This document shows, one piece after another, positions 28,414 to 39,507 of a stretch of DNA of 64,000 nt. Source of the DNA: Phytomonas francai (taxonomy: Eukaryota; Euglenozoa; Kinetoplastea; Trypanosomatida; Trypanosomatidae); NCBI GenBank assembly GCA_001766655.1, contig MJCC01000001.1, forward strand, positions 1,488,848 through 1,552,847, given 5' to 3'. The translations under genes were made by a program, and so were the position numbers. Under the pieces are notes generated by a model that had not been told where the DNA came from, did not search any database, and saw only the letters and a program-made list of their open reading frames with translations. Position 1 is the first letter of the stretch; each line of letters opens with the position of its first letter.

Positions 28414-30582
28414 TCACCCAGGAAGCATTTCAAGCGTACACACCAGCTTTGCTCGAAGTGCATGTGAGCGATGCAGTAACTCCTTCGATAATCCCCGCCC
28501 ATGATGAAAACATGAAGTTGAAAGGTCTCGCAAGAGAGTGGGCAGTAACCGGGCTGCTAGTTGCGCACAGGGTGGGAAATTCTTCCCAAGATTGTTTCTT
28601 TGCATTGATATAAGCAAGTCCACAGCGTGCTCGACTAAAGTTACAATAGTAAAGGGGTGAAACATGAAGTCGCATGTGTTGATACGGTGGAGCGCGATGC
28701 CGATCTTATCGATGCACTCCGCACAGAGCCTTTGGCGCTCAAGAGCCACTTCTGGGCTCTGCACCAGACCTGACTGAGCGGCCTTGGAGGCTTCCGCGGC
28801 GCGGCGGTACGCAAAAAGTCCAGCGCAGGCCAACAGGGAATGCGCCATTTCGACCGTGGCGCAGGTGTCTATTTGAATAAAGGAGTTGTGGACCGCGGCA
28901 CCAATAGAATAAACCTCATCATCCGTCAAGGCTGTAGGGGCTCTAAGAAGCTGCTTTAATTTGAACTCCAGCGGGTTTGGAGCGTCGGTCTCCACGGCAT
29001 ACCAAGTCGCTGTCACAATATCATGGAGTTCAATTCGTTTCGCGATGATGGCACCATGTACCTTTTTCATCGTGGAAACCCTCACAAAATTAAGCGCGTC
29101 CAGCCACTGCTGCACGGTTGTGTGCTCTCCTAACTTGTCTTTGAGCTGCCGGCGCAGCAACGTCTGGTGGGAACAGGAGGGGTCCCACATGGTGCGACAG
29201 AATGCTATAAGGCTGTGATAAAAGCTATGATCGACTGCCGCCCACCGAGCCGCGTACAGTACAACATTCTGCAGTTCCTTTGGATTCAAAAGAGCCAAGT
29301 GCGCCATGTAAGTCCCTGCGATCTTCCACGTTCGAGGGTTATAGGAAAATAGATTAATATAGGACATGAGAAGATCGTTGCGAACAAACGTGAGGCCAAT
29401 CCGCTCTGGGAATGAGACAAAAGCAGGAGCGCAAAGATCTGCCATATGGGAAGTCATAGAAAGCAGAGCGAAGTGGCGTGTTGAGGCGGCACCAGTTTGT
29501 GATAAAATCACAGACTCACACACTCCTCCGTCATCTTCCTCCTCTTTTTCTGAGGTAGCATCCCCGTCATCTATCTCCAGCGGATCCCAAGGAACGCAAG
29601 CGACGACCTCGGCACAGATAGCTTGCATGGCATACACTATGCCCTCAACACTCTCTGCCTGGAAAACTTCGCGCAGGATCACGTAGTCCCACTCCACTTC
29701 GGCGTCCTTGCTTGTCCAAGCGTCTGCTGACGCCTCAACCGCACCGTGCAGCTCAGACAAGGTGCAAAAAGGTTTTATGATAGCACAGAGTGCCGTAATG
29801 TAGTCGGCAAAAGTGTACCCTCGCTCAATACAGCGCTCCTGTATTAGTTGCGAATCACCACTGATGGCCATAAGAATATTTAGTGAGACAGCACACAAGC
29901 TTTTCGCGATCAGCTCGCGTGGGGATAGCTCTGTATCGGAATTGGCGTCCCCTAGTATACGGCGTGCCGCGTACACTTGTCGGTTAGCATCCGCTTGCCA
30001 CGTTTCAAAGCTATCAGGGTCGCTAAAGGATAACACCAAAAGTCGCTGAACGTCTGCCATGCATTCTTCAATTTCAACCGAGAAAGGATTTTCGCTATCG
30101 TTTTCCCCACGCCCACGAAGCGCTCCCATGAGGGCATCGATTAAAGAAGATGTTACTAGAAACTTCCCGCAAAAAAATGTTCTCTCTACCAGATCCAAGT
30201 AGAACATCCCGACCTCTTCAATTTCACTAGCGGAAAATTCATCAAATTCTATCCCCTGAAGCTCCATAATTTTCTCTTTTATATACTTCTCATCTAACAT
30301 ATGGTCCCAGTACCATGCGACTACCGCAGTGCCCGCGTTCACGTTCAAATACCCGTCACTTTCAAGTATCTGCAAAACGGTCGAGATCAATCCCCAGATC
30401 CGATTCACAAGCTCGTCGCCGAGCGGCTCCGCTTCTTTCCTGTATAACTCACTCCATGAACTTAAGGAATGGTCCACTGAGGCAGACCAACCCTCAAGGC
30501 GTTGCCGCTGCAAATGAGCAAAGACATCGTTTAGTGCTACAATGATGGGCACCACGCAATCCGGAACACAAACAGTATCCAT
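28414..30582 (-). CDS. Helical protein of unknown function, possibly Nup85-like, 722 aa
   Basis: All-helical composition, acidic, with a disordered acidic loop near 350-365 (DGDATSEKEEEDDGG). Near 420-470 a segment with NPRTWKIAGTYMAHLALL, then helices rich in L and A, recalls the region of Nup85-type nucleoporins where a W/Y-containing helix pair recurs. This is a weak resemblance. No catalytic motif or membrane helix is seen. The start ATG follows a strong pyrimidine tract on the minus strand (plus 30687-30740, acceptor AG at 30665-30666). If not a nucleoporin it may be another alpha-solenoid scaffold. Confidence 0.7.
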   Translation of the reverse strand: MDTVCVPDCVVPIIVALNDVFAHLQRQRLEGWSASVDHSLSSWSELYRKEAEPLGDELVNRIWGLISTVLQILESDGYLNVNAGTAVVAWYWDHMLDEKYIKEKIMELQGIEFDEFSASEIEEVGMFYLDLVERTFFCGKFLVTSSLIDALMGALRGRGENDSENPFSVEIEECMADVQRLLVLSFSDPDSFETWQADANRQVYAARRILGDANSDTELSPRELIAKSLCAVSLNILMAISGDSQLIQERCIERGYTFADYITALCAIIKPFCTLSELHGAVEASADAWTSKDAEVEWDYVILREVFQAESVEGIVYAMQAICAEVVACVPWDPLEIDDGDATSEKEEEDDGGVCESVILSQTGAASTRHFALLSMTSHMADLCAPAFVSFPERIGLTFVRNDLLMSYINLFSYNPRTWKIAGTYMAHLALLNPKELQNVVLYAARWAAVDHSFYHSLIAFCRTMWDPSCSHQTLLRRQLKDKLGEHTTVQQWLDALNFVRVSTMKKVHGAIIAKRIELHDIVTATWYAVETDAPNPLEFKLKQLLRAPTALTDDEVYSIGAAVHNSFIQIDTCATVEMAHSLLACAGLFAYRRAAEASKAAQSGLVQSPEVALERQRLCAECIDKIGIALHRINTCDFMFHPFTIVTLVEHAVDLLISMQRNNLGKNFPPCAQLAARLLPTLLRDLSTSCFHHGRGLSKELLHRSHALRAKLVCTLEMLPG

Positions 30583-31187
30583 AGGTAAGCTCCTCGTGTT
30601 TTGACCTTTGATATTACGCGATTATAATATAGTAGTAATGCTTTCTTGGTATTTTGCTTCCCGTCTGTTTGCACATATATCAGAAAGAGGGTGGGGTGAG
30701 GAAAGGAAGGAGCAGAAAAGACAGCAAATTAAGATCCAAGGTAATCCGATCCACACTTGCTCAGCAATGAGGGTGACTTTAAAATACAAGGGTCAGCATG
30801 TATATTTCACAATTCAGTTAATATGTACACAATGCTGTAAAACAAAATAAACAAATAAATAGTGGGAAAAAGTTTAGTTTAAGGATTATAACATCAACTA
30901 TGCTTGAATCCGTAGTAAGATATTACTACTACATTTAATCGAAAAAGCCTCACATCTCATTTTTTCCCGAGAAGTTTGCTCTGATTTTATCGATTCAAAA
31001 AAGATGCTGCCTTGACTAATGCTTGGCACAGTATTCAACCTTGTGTATCCTAAAATTTCACATCACATTTAAATCTTCATTTTGAAGCTACCATCTTTCC
31101 GTTTTCAAATTCATGTCTTTCTCATCCTCTTCCTGCGCAAGCCCCGCGCGGTCTGAACTCGTCCCCTTTTTGATTATACAGCCCTCT
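30583..31187. other. Intergenic region, no gene seen
   Basis: It holds the splice tract of the helical protein gene and the 3' UTR of the polytopic membrane protein gene. Confidence 0.5.
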
Positions 31188-33641
31188 CTAGGCCGCAGTA
31201 GCATCAACGTTTCCTGGATCGTCACTAGATATTTTTTCACTAGAAATAAGAAATTGCCGAAACATTGAACGGTGATGTTTCCATACCCACATTCCGAGGA
31301 GAATGCAAACAGAACATGTGAGCAAAAAGGAGATTTCCTTTAGCAACCGGCTGATAAAGTCACCAATTGTGCACTCAAGGAGAAGTGCAAGAACAAGCCT
31401 GACCCCGAACATCATTGTCACTTGAGAATGAGACGGCTTAGAGGCGAAAAATTTCAAAAAGAGTTTCGAAGACTGCCATGGCAACACGACATGAAGCGTG
31501 AAGGCGTATAATTTGCTTGTGAAAGGGAGCACCGAGAGGCCAACGAGTAGGATCCACAACACGCTGTGCTGAACAATATAGGCAGTGAAGACTTGATAGT
31601 GGGATCTCGCTAAAAGCACGATTCCATTGACGACATTAAGCTTCGGGTACGTTTGTAATTTCTGAAAAATCTTTGCCAAGAGCCACATGCTGGAACCGTT
31701 AGTCTCAATTGTGCGATCGGTGCCTTTTGCAGACTTCCCATTCCCCTTGGCGAACTGATATTCAACCAGATCGCGGATTTCGTTTTGAAGTGCAACGAAC
31801 AGGATGAAAGTCTGCAAAAAGAAGATCGAGAAGTGAATGAAGAAAGATGTCGTGTTATACCACTTCACAGTAAGCATACCATAGCAACATGATTTGGCGA
31901 GCACCCGGCCGGACGATCGAATAACGAAAATGAGGATCCAAACAGCGTTCTTCATGAAAAGGTTTATTAGGCAGAGCTCCAGATTCATGACATACAACTC
32001 TTGCTTAAACAGAAAGCAGCATGCATCTTTAATTAAAGTAACGATGTATGTACAACATACCTGAGCTCTCAAGATACCTAAGAGTGGGCCAAGACTCGTA
32101 CACAGGAATCTAAGTAGACGCCACATACTTTGAGCTACAGGGCGCAGAACTTCTGTGGCCGTGCGATACAGCCCCTGTCCGAAACCACAAATCAGCGCTT
32201 TAGTAATAGCCCATTCTGCAATGAATGACCAGTGTACGACAGCCCACAAACCCGGCACCACTGTGAGGGCATCTAAGACGGACGAAAAAACTACACCAAG
32301 ACCCTCTCGCAGATTGGCCCCGACGAAAAATCCCAGATCAATGGCACTGTTACCCCAATCGTGACTCCCGTCTTCACACTTGTAAGCGCTTATTCCATAT
32401 ACGAAGCCCTCAGCAGTACATTTTAACGACAGGAAGGCTGTAAACAGGTAGGGAAGCGATACCTTGCCCAGGGTGATAGTCCAAACGGCAAGCTGCCTCC
32501 AAATTTTCTCCAACATGCTAGAAATTTCAAGAATCGCTTTGCCTACTGGAATACCAGCATGCTCAAAGAAATATATACCGTAAGTTTGCAGCATGGCGAA
32601 GATTTGTGGCAAACGTGTACGGAGCGCCACCAAAAGCGGCATCGCTGCATAAAAATCAGGTGAAACCGCAATTCTTTTCAGAAAGGCGTTAACATCAATG
32701 TCAGGCTCCCGGCAGCGGATTAACTGAGGCGGTAAGTCAATCGCCAATGAATTTTCCCTCAACTCCTCACGTAGTGTATTGTATTGTTGAACTAACTCAA
32801 AACAACTTTCGGTTTTTGACACATGTAGTGAGCGAACGTTCATCACATCATTAACTTTGATATAAAACTCCATAGTTAAATTGGTTGCCCTTAGCTGAGG
32901 GGTACCGACAAGACAAGGTACCACGTATGTCGTGTTTTTTTGCTTGCTTGCATCAAACGTGCACTGCAGGATGCTGTTTTCAATGGAACTCCCTTCGCCT
33001 ACCAGCACTAGTGTTTGGACTTCCTCAAAGCCCGCTATTCGTGTGCGCTCGCCGACGGAAATTACTTCCCGTAGCCTCGAACGGCCGTGTGCGGAAACAT
33101 CACCTACGGAAGGGGAAGTGAGCTGCGGTGATGAAATATCGTTCATGAGGGAGAAGTCCGAGTGAAAGATGTACATTGACCAGGGGCAGATCCATTGAAA
33201 GTCGTTGATTCCCACCTTTAGTTGTATGTTTTGTCCATTATACAAGGAACAGATATTACGCTGTTTGCTACTTTGACTGGGCGGACTTACTCGAACAGTG
33301 GTGGAGAACGAAAGCAGCGGGGTTGACAACATGCTTAGAACCGTGAAGGCAAGAACAAACACACCAAAGAAACTGCGTGCAGACTTCCACACCAAAAACG
33401 CAATCGTGAGCGAGAATAAGGAAAGAAGCCTGAGAAGCCCACTGTCTGCATAGCAGGTCAACAATAGTACCATGATCACTGTTTGAATACCCATCGCCCA
33501 CGTACCATTGAGTGTCGTCTTATGGAAACAGGACAGGCAGCCTAGGTTCAAGACCCCGCAAACAACGATAAAAAAAAAACATACCAATAGACATGTCGAT
33601 ACTGGTATGTATAGCACTGAGTCTTCTAAAAGTAATTGCAT
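31188..33641 (-). CDS. Polytopic membrane protein of unknown function, 817 aa
   Basis: Three to four hydrophobic helices occupy residues 1-110. A soluble, probably lumenal or extracellular segment of about 230 residues with several Cys and potential N-glycosylation sites (NTT, NLT) follows. Then comes a long block with many membrane-spanning stretches (about 350-790), and an acidic C-terminal tail. I do not recognise the family. A predicted splice acceptor at 33648-33649 lies only seven bases before the ATG, after TTTTTTTTCCCATCCCTC on the minus strand. It could be a transporter-like, channel-like or scaffold membrane protein. Confidence 0.8.
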   Translation of the reverse strand: MQLLLEDSVLYIPVSTCLLVCFFFIVVCGVLNLGCLSCFHKTTLNGTWAMGIQTVIMVLLLTCYADSGLLRLLSLFSLTIAFLVWKSARSFFGVFVLAFTVLSMLSTPLLSFSTTVRVSPPSQSSKQRNICSLYNGQNIQLKVGINDFQWICPWSMYIFHSDFSLMNDISSPQLTSPSVGDVSAHGRSRLREVISVGERTRIAGFEEVQTLVLVGEGSSIENSILQCTFDASKQKNTTYVVPCLVGTPQLRATNLTMEFYIKVNDVMNVRSLHVSKTESCFELVQQYNTLREELRENSLAIDLPPQLIRCREPDIDVNAFLKRIAVSPDFYAAMPLLVALRTRLPQIFAMLQTYGIYFFEHAGIPVGKAILEISSMLEKIWRQLAVWTITLGKVSLPYLFTAFLSLKCTAEGFVYGISAYKCEDGSHDWGNSAIDLGFFVGANLREGLGVVFSSVLDALTVVPGLWAVVHWSFIAEWAITKALICGFGQGLYRTATEVLRPVAQSMWRLLRFLCTSLGPLLGILRAQVCCTYIVTLIKDACCFLFKQELYVMNLELCLINLFMKNAVWILIFVIRSSGRVLAKSCCYGMLTVKWYNTTSFFIHFSIFFLQTFILFVALQNEIRDLVEYQFAKGNGKSAKGTDRTIETNGSSMWLLAKIFQKLQTYPKLNVVNGIVLLARSHYQVFTAYIVQHSVLWILLVGLSVLPFTSKLYAFTLHVVLPWQSSKLFLKFFASKPSHSQVTMMFGVRLVLALLLECTIGDFISRLLKEISFLLTCSVCILLGMWVWKHHRSMFRQFLISSEKISSDDPGNVDATAA

Positions 33642-34260
33642 GAATTTCTGTGAGGGATGGGAAAAAAAAGATCTAGAGTAATGTTTTGTTCGATATTTTT
33701 CGACCAGTAAAAAAAAGATGCTCTACCCTTTTTCTTTCCCTTCAGGAAGACTAAGTGCAAAATGGTAGGCAATGTTTAATGGAGCCCTAAAAATGATACA
33801 CTTAACTATATAAATATGTGTAGAACAAGTCTTCCATAAGAGCAACAGAAAACACTTGAAAAGTGGCCGAAATATTTCATTGTGATGGACAAAAATGAAG
33901 AGCGAAGTCTTGAGGGGATGTAAGAAACACAAGCAACATGAATAGAATCCATTCTGCAAAAAAAAAAAGAAGAAAACGGCTTTTTTATTTCTTAATACAA
34001 AGGTTTCTCTTTCGTTTAAACTATAGTATTACAAACAGAAAAGAAACTTTAATCTAAAGCAGCTTTACTTAAACATGTTCACATATACACTTTCTCACGC
34101 TTCGAAGATCCCGAGTATAAGAAAATTCGAAAGCGAGAAACAATACATTTAGACAAAAATACAGTGTCTCGTTAAAAGAAAACAGACTCTAATTGCTCGA
34201 CCACCTAAAGCGCTTTTAATGCTATAAAAAAAATTGGCCCTTTTAATTTTGATTGCTCAG
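33642..34260. other. Intergenic region, no gene seen
   Basis: AT-rich 3' UTR of the LamG protein gene. I looked specifically for a BEACH or WD40 continuation of that gene in all minus-strand frames and found none. Confidence 0.5.
33648..33649 (-). promoter_or_regulatory. Predicted spliced-leader acceptor AG, polytopic membrane protein gene
   Basis: The minus strand reads TTTTTTTTCCCATCCCTCACAG ending here (21-22 bases after the GATC). The ATG at 33641 is the first one downstream, giving a 5' UTR of about six bases plus the leader. Confidence 0.65.
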
Positions 34261-37200
34261 CTAGACAGACAGCTCAGCCTCTACTTCATTATGCATAGAT
34301 TTCAACTCTTGTAAAGCGTTGATCCTAGCTTGTTCACGACGCTCTCTCAGTGCACGAGAATTTTTCAACAACAGAGCTTTTTCCTTTTCAGACCGATCCC
34401 GACCAGACTTGATAAATGCATCCATAATTTTTGTCATCCTATGCTCTAGCTGCTGCGTTAAACTATTCCATTCAGTCTCGTGTGTCCGACGCCATTCGAT
34501 GATCTGCATCACAGGCAAGTTACCTTCTGTTGGTTCCGTGTATTTCGGATCGCGATGCGTCGCCCCAGGAGATGAAGAGGCGTAGTTTACATCATTGGTG
34601 AAGGACCTCGGGTCGGCGTTGTGTACCTGTGGGGATTCCATCTGGCTTGATTCACGATTAACATTCTGAGCCCGGGAAGAAAAGTTGCCACCCTCGCCCG
34701 CCGTGCACAACAGCTCTGCGAGCTGAGAATCGGTGGTTCCCAACAACCTGTACACCTCCCAATGCTGCTCCTTATATGTAATAGCTAAATGGCGTATCAT
34801 CTGTAGAATAATCTCAAGCTCGTCGACATCTTTTTGTTTAATGGCAAGGATGAAGCGCTGGAGGAGGAGACTCATGGAATTGAGGTTGTGGGCATTCGCG
34901 TCTATCAGCTGCAGAAGCAGCTCCATGTCCACCTTAATGTAATGCTTAGACATAGCCAATACGTAAAACGCGAGACGGTCACGCGTTTCGAAGAGTTGCG
35001 TTGAATTCTTCATACGCATCCGAACCCAGGAGCTGTTTCGTATGGCAATGGCGCTGATGGAGACAACAATTTCGATTCCTAGAGCAGTTGGGAAAGGATC
35101 TAACATATGTTCAACGTTTAGAAGCAAATTATTAATATTTTTTAGAACATTACTAGCGTGATTAGGATCCAGCTCACATTTAGAAAAGTACCGTACCGCC
35201 TCCTCGAGAATGATGCGTATTAGGTATGGAGATTGCGTATCACCCTTGCGGATGCGCCGCACCGTGTCGGCTTTGCTGTTGTGTGTAATGTCCAGCACCA
35301 GCATCTTCCGTATGATGTATCGAGCATGGGTTATGACAGACGAGGGAAACTTTTTCGACCATTGAATGTTCGGGTTCATGCCAAGTGGGCTGCTATCGGA
35401 GTGGGAACGCCGATAATTGACGACAGGGCTTATCGCATCCCAAAGCCATTCCAACCATGGGTAGGACAGAAGCACTTCGCCATTTTTATTTATATCAATT
35501 ATCTTTTCTAAGTAGAGTAGCACCCGTATCACAACACGCTCTGAAACCTCATCCTCGTTTGAGGACGCCAAAAAAGTGCTGGTGAGAGTGTTCTCTTGAG
35601 CTGTAGCTCCGAAGGTGTCAGTTAAATCATTCTCAAAGCCACTAGCCCGCGATGCGTGGAAGGTGCTGTTGATGGTGGTAATGAGGCAGCCAAGGACCTG
35701 AAGTGCAACTTTGAAGGCCCGGGGCACACGGAGACTGGTGTTTAGACTGGGTTTGTTGCGGTAAACATCATCAAAGTGTAGAGGGAAGCTTGACTTCCCA
35801 AAGTCGTGTGCGATGTCGAAGCTATACTCGCGGTGGGTAACCTTGAGGCGCCGGGAGATGAGTCCCGGCGAATGGCCAGTCAGATTCAGGCTCTTTTGAG
35901 ATCCATTTAGGTGACTCATAGGTAAATCCACGTTCGGCGATGAGGCATTGCGGGGTACCAAATTACCGGAGCTGATGCGCGACGCGATGGTTTCATCTAA
36001 CTTCTCCGTTGGAAGATAGTCGTCGAAAGCCATATGAAACAGACAATCCAAGGTGGGGAGGCGTATCGGCACGCTGGATAATTGATCAGTGATAGCACAG
36101 GAAATGACCTCAAACTTGTTGGACTTGTGAAAAGCCTCGCGAAACTTTCGGTTAACATGCTGCATGAGGGAAAGAAGGCGCAGAGCAAATACACGAATGG
36201 CCTCGCTGGAGTGATTCTTCCCATGAATTAGCATAATAAGACAAGAGGCACCGCAGCCTTTGAAACAGGATCCAATCCAATCGCACATCATCACATTGGT
36301 TCGGGCAACGTCAAATAGCATGCGGAGGATCGCAGCTTTGGTGGTATCGGCGTTAGGATGGAGTGGCTGAGGGAGCAGCAAGAATCGCAGCGTGTGCTCT
36401 AGCTCAGAAACCCCCTTGCACAACTTCTCAATAAGGATAACAACTGCTTCAATACACTCTGGCGGAAGATCGAGACTCATGAAAAGGATGCGCTTAAATC
36501 GCCTAGGGACTTCTTTAAAAAGCTTGACATTTTCACTATCGGACAAGTAATCACTCAATTCGCGCAAGATGATTGCAGCGGAGGTGGGATTGCGAACAAT
36601 ATGGCCTCCTTCTGTAGCGCCACACACCACTTCAAGACGTTCTATCAGTATCAAAAAAATAGCCTGTGTGCTTTGATGCGGACGGAGGGTTCGGCTTCTT
36701 CCACGGAGTGTTGCACCTAGGAGCAAAATAGCAGGGAAGTCTGAAAAGGTGTCTGACCAGGTTAGTATTTCCTTATTTAAGTCGGTCAAATACGAATCCT
36801 TAAGGATCGTATTGAGCTCGGCATCAGTGTTTGTTGTGCGCATAGCCGCAGAAACGAATTCAAGACAAAGCTTTGCAATAGTTTTGAAATTCGGGGATTG
36901 ATGCGACTCTTTTAAGGTTTTGAGGGCCCATGGTAGTATCCCACAGTCCTGAATCTCTTCTTGCACAGAACAAGCCATGATCGAGTAGACCCCAGAAACT
37001 GAAATGCTATCACACTTGCTGGAAAGAGTTCCTTTTATACTCGCACACGATTCGACAGTAGAATTAATGCCACTTGTGAGGGTTCGCTCACTGTTAGACA
37101 GAGCCAAGGGTGTTGTGGCACCTATTGAAAGCAAAACACGGAAATCGCTCGATTCAGTTGTGCTGGGGCCCTGTGCATAAAGCTTTGCAATGTCCTTTTC

Positions 37201-39507
37201 GCTAATAGCGCCCTCCAAAATGTTCATGCTGGTCACATAGCCGAAAAAAGAGGGGTCCTCTGCGGTACCACCAAAGGCAAAGTCAAGCTTGTGGCGTTTG
37301 AAATGATCTTTGGGGAATGGGACGCTGAAACCCATGCTTAGCTTTCTACCATTAACATAAAAAATCATTGAGGAAATGCTATGCGTAAAGGCAATATGCG
37401 ACCACGTATCCGCATAGAAGGTGCTCTCAGGCACCAATGACACTGTGGACTCCTTTAATGTGTGCACCCGCACTGCAAGGAAGCATGAGCGTCCGTTGGC
37501 CACCACACTAAGCTCGACCGATGTGCCTGAGCTGAGGGTATAAGAAAAAAGATGGCATCCCTCTGCCCACACACAGAGCGGATGAATCCACGCAAAGAAG
37601 CTGTAACCGGACCACCTTCCGACGAACTGACTCAGCTCGCACCTAACACCACCATTCCCCGGGAAAAAAAGCGTACGCGGGGGAACGTACATGTGACTTA
37701 AAACGTAGAGCAACGATTCCTCAATGTTAATGTCCGTTTGACAGGGCGGAGTCACAGACATGTCACTGACGCCCTGCATGAGAAGATATAAAATTTGTTT
37801 TGGAAAGCACAACGATGCAAGGGAGCACATAAAAGATAGCACCAACTGTATCGTGCATGTCGTCGGCTCAGTCGTGGCGGGAGAGACAACGGTGGAGCCG
37901 TCCACACCGTCAAGTTTTCGTCCCTTTTTGGCCACGTTAATGCGCACGGTGTTCATAAAGATGCTATCCTGACGATTCGTTGCAACTGCAAAGAGGCACT
38001 GGAACATCTGACTCTCCGCCAGACGTTTGGCATTGTACGGGTTCGCATAGCACATGAGCGTCAAAGTTGAAATAAAGCACCGGAGCATGGACTCCGCGAA
38101 AGCACTACTTGCGTCCAGGCCTAATAAGCAAAGTTCTAGTATGGCAATCCCCTCATATGCAAATATGCAGCAAGAAACAGAAGAGGCAAACTGCCACACC
38201 CAAGGCGAACCCCCTGCGAGGATAGTATCCCAGCAGAGGGGGATTGAGTTGTAGTGGGATTGAATCGGGGTTTGAAAACTGGCGCTTCCCCCTCTGGGGG
38301 TAATCCCTACGCCATGGGATGTGTTTTGTATATTTCTACCGAGTGGGTTGTGCAAACGTTCAGTATCCAAGGACTCACTCAGCGCCATTCGCCGCAGGGA
38401 AAAGCTGTCCTCGGAAGACAACTCGATCACCAACTCGTGCAATTCTGATTGCCAAACCTGAACAGTGTCAAGAGTGATTACGTTGCCCTTCGGCGTCGGC
38501 GCTGGCACATTTAATTCCAACTTCATACGAGATAGCCTAGACGCCGCAAAGGTCCACACGCTGCTGAATTCGTGCGCGTAGCCTGAGGTCACAAGCTTCT
38601 TACACGCGTCGTTGCCTCGGAAAAGTCCGCCTACTAAGGATAGGTAAACAGTGCACATACCTACCTCGTAGTCCTCGTTCACAGAGGAGGAGGAGAGCAC
38701 ATCACCTCCATTGTCGGCCAATAGCAACGCGGCGCATCTCACATTATACGCACTTTGTAAGAGCACAACGATATTGTTCATGCGACACTTAGACATACTT
38801 TCGGCTAATGTTAAATTGAAGCCAAGGGAGCTGGTTCGATGAAGAGCTGTTACCAGTAGAGAAGCCAAATAAATCTGAATTGGACGAGTTATTGACGTCG
38901 GCTCATACTTAACAAGATTTTGTGGTTGTCCAACTATTGCCTCGGCGGCCCCTTCGGGCACCTTGTCATTTTCATTTGTGTTGGAAAAGGGCTGCACTAC
39001 TAGGAAGGGTAAGATAGCTTCCACCAGTTCGTCTAAAAATGCTACTTGGTTGGCATAAAGTTCAACTAGCACAAGAGCAAACATATCACGTACTCGCTTG
39101 GTAAGCGGTGTTTTCATAAAATATTCAACCAAGAGCAGAACAAGATTTTTGATAGCAAGAGGAGTACAGTTAGTAAGGACGTTTGTATAGCAAACAATGC
39201 GAGCTGACTCCAACGTCATCACCATCGCTGACTCTGAAATAGAACTACGCACGCCCCCTTTGTCTTCGGAACTCAGATGGAAAAGTAGTTCACGAGAAAA
39301 GCTAGACACCCACAGGTCGACCACTGAATCGTCAACCGCCATTCTATTTTTCCTCCATAAATCATCAATTTGCTTGGTGGTAGAGAGAAGGTCCTCCTGA
39401 GAGGACCTTGGGTTTTCTTGGTGGCCTGAATTTACTAGACGTCGTATACTGGTCACAGCATGCTGCGCTATTTCAGCAAAATTGTCTTTTGAAATCTTAG
39501 TCGGCAT
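34261..39507 (-). CDS. Neurobeachin-like LamG/ARM protein lacking BEACH, 1748 aa
   Basis: Residues about 630-780 form a concanavalin A/LamG-like domain: a WIHP strand, ANGRSCFLAVRVH, then WSHIAFTHS and FYVNGRKLS strands, which is the pattern in BEACH-family proteins. On either side are long helical ARM-like regions. In neurobeachin relatives a PH-BEACH module and WD40 repeats follow. Here the protein ends instead in a charged coiled coil (about 1665-1748: EWRRTHETEW, then LEHRMTKIMDAF and many R, E and K). No BEACH motif is present. A trafficking scaffold role is inferred from the family. The longest frame begins with TTG at 39519; the first ATG, 39507, follows an acceptor at 39523-39524. Confidence 0.8.
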   Translation of the reverse strand: MPTKISKDNFAEIAQHAVTSIRRLVNSGHQENPRSSQEDLLSTTKQIDDLWRKNRMAVDDSVVDLWVSSFSRELLFHLSSEDKGGVRSSISESAMVMTLESARIVCYTNVLTNCTPLAIKNLVLLLVEYFMKTPLTKRVRDMFALVLVELYANQVAFLDELVEAILPFLVVQPFSNTNENDKVPEGAAEAIVGQPQNLVKYEPTSITRPIQIYLASLLVTALHRTSSLGFNLTLAESMSKCRMNNIVVLLQSAYNVRCAALLLADNGGDVLSSSSVNEDYEVGMCTVYLSLVGGLFRGNDACKKLVTSGYAHEFSSVWTFAASRLSRMKLELNVPAPTPKGNVITLDTVQVWQSELHELVIELSSEDSFSLRRMALSESLDTERLHNPLGRNIQNTSHGVGITPRGGSASFQTPIQSHYNSIPLCWDTILAGGSPWVWQFASSVSCCIFAYEGIAILELCLLGLDASSAFAESMLRCFISTLTLMCYANPYNAKRLAESQMFQCLFAVATNRQDSIFMNTVRINVAKKGRKLDGVDGSTVVSPATTEPTTCTIQLVLSFMCSLASLCFPKQILYLLMQGVSDMSVTPPCQTDINIEESLLYVLSHMYVPPRTLFFPGNGGVRCELSQFVGRWSGYSFFAWIHPLCVWAEGCHLFSYTLSSGTSVELSVVANGRSCFLAVRVHTLKESTVSLVPESTFYADTWSHIAFTHSISSMIFYVNGRKLSMGFSVPFPKDHFKRHKLDFAFGGTAEDPSFFGYVTSMNILEGAISEKDIAKLYAQGPSTTESSDFRVLLSIGATTPLALSNSERTLTSGINSTVESCASIKGTLSSKCDSISVSGVYSIMACSVQEEIQDCGILPWALKTLKESHQSPNFKTIAKLCLEFVSAAMRTTNTDAELNTILKDSYLTDLNKEILTWSDTFSDFPAILLLGATLRGRSRTLRPHQSTQAIFLILIERLEVVCGATEGGHIVRNPTSAAIILRELSDYLSDSENVKLFKEVPRRFKRILFMSLDLPPECIEAVVILIEKLCKGVSELEHTLRFLLLPQPLHPNADTTKAAILRMLFDVARTNVMMCDWIGSCFKGCGASCLIMLIHGKNHSSEAIRVFALRLLSLMQHVNRKFREAFHKSNKFEVISCAITDQLSSVPIRLPTLDCLFHMAFDDYLPTEKLDETIASRISSGNLVPRNASSPNVDLPMSHLNGSQKSLNLTGHSPGLISRRLKVTHREYSFDIAHDFGKSSFPLHFDDVYRNKPSLNTSLRVPRAFKVALQVLGCLITTINSTFHASRASGFENDLTDTFGATAQENTLTSTFLASSNEDEVSERVVIRVLLYLEKIIDINKNGEVLLSYPWLEWLWDAISPVVNYRRSHSDSSPLGMNPNIQWSKKFPSSVITHARYIIRKMLVLDITHNSKADTVRRIRKGDTQSPYLIRIILEEAVRYFSKCELDPNHASNVLKNINNLLLNVEHMLDPFPTALGIEIVVSISAIAIRNSSWVRMRMKNSTQLFETRDRLAFYVLAMSKHYIKVDMELLLQLIDANAHNLNSMSLLLQRFILAIKQKDVDELEIILQMIRHLAITYKEQHWEVYRLLGTTDSQLAELLCTAGEGGNFSSRAQNVNRESSQMESPQVHNADPRSFTNDVNYASSSPGATHRDPKYTEPTEGNLPVMQIIEWRRTHETEWNSLTQQLEHRMTKIMDAFIKSGRDRSEKEKALLLKNSRALRERREQARINALQELKSMHNEVEAELSV

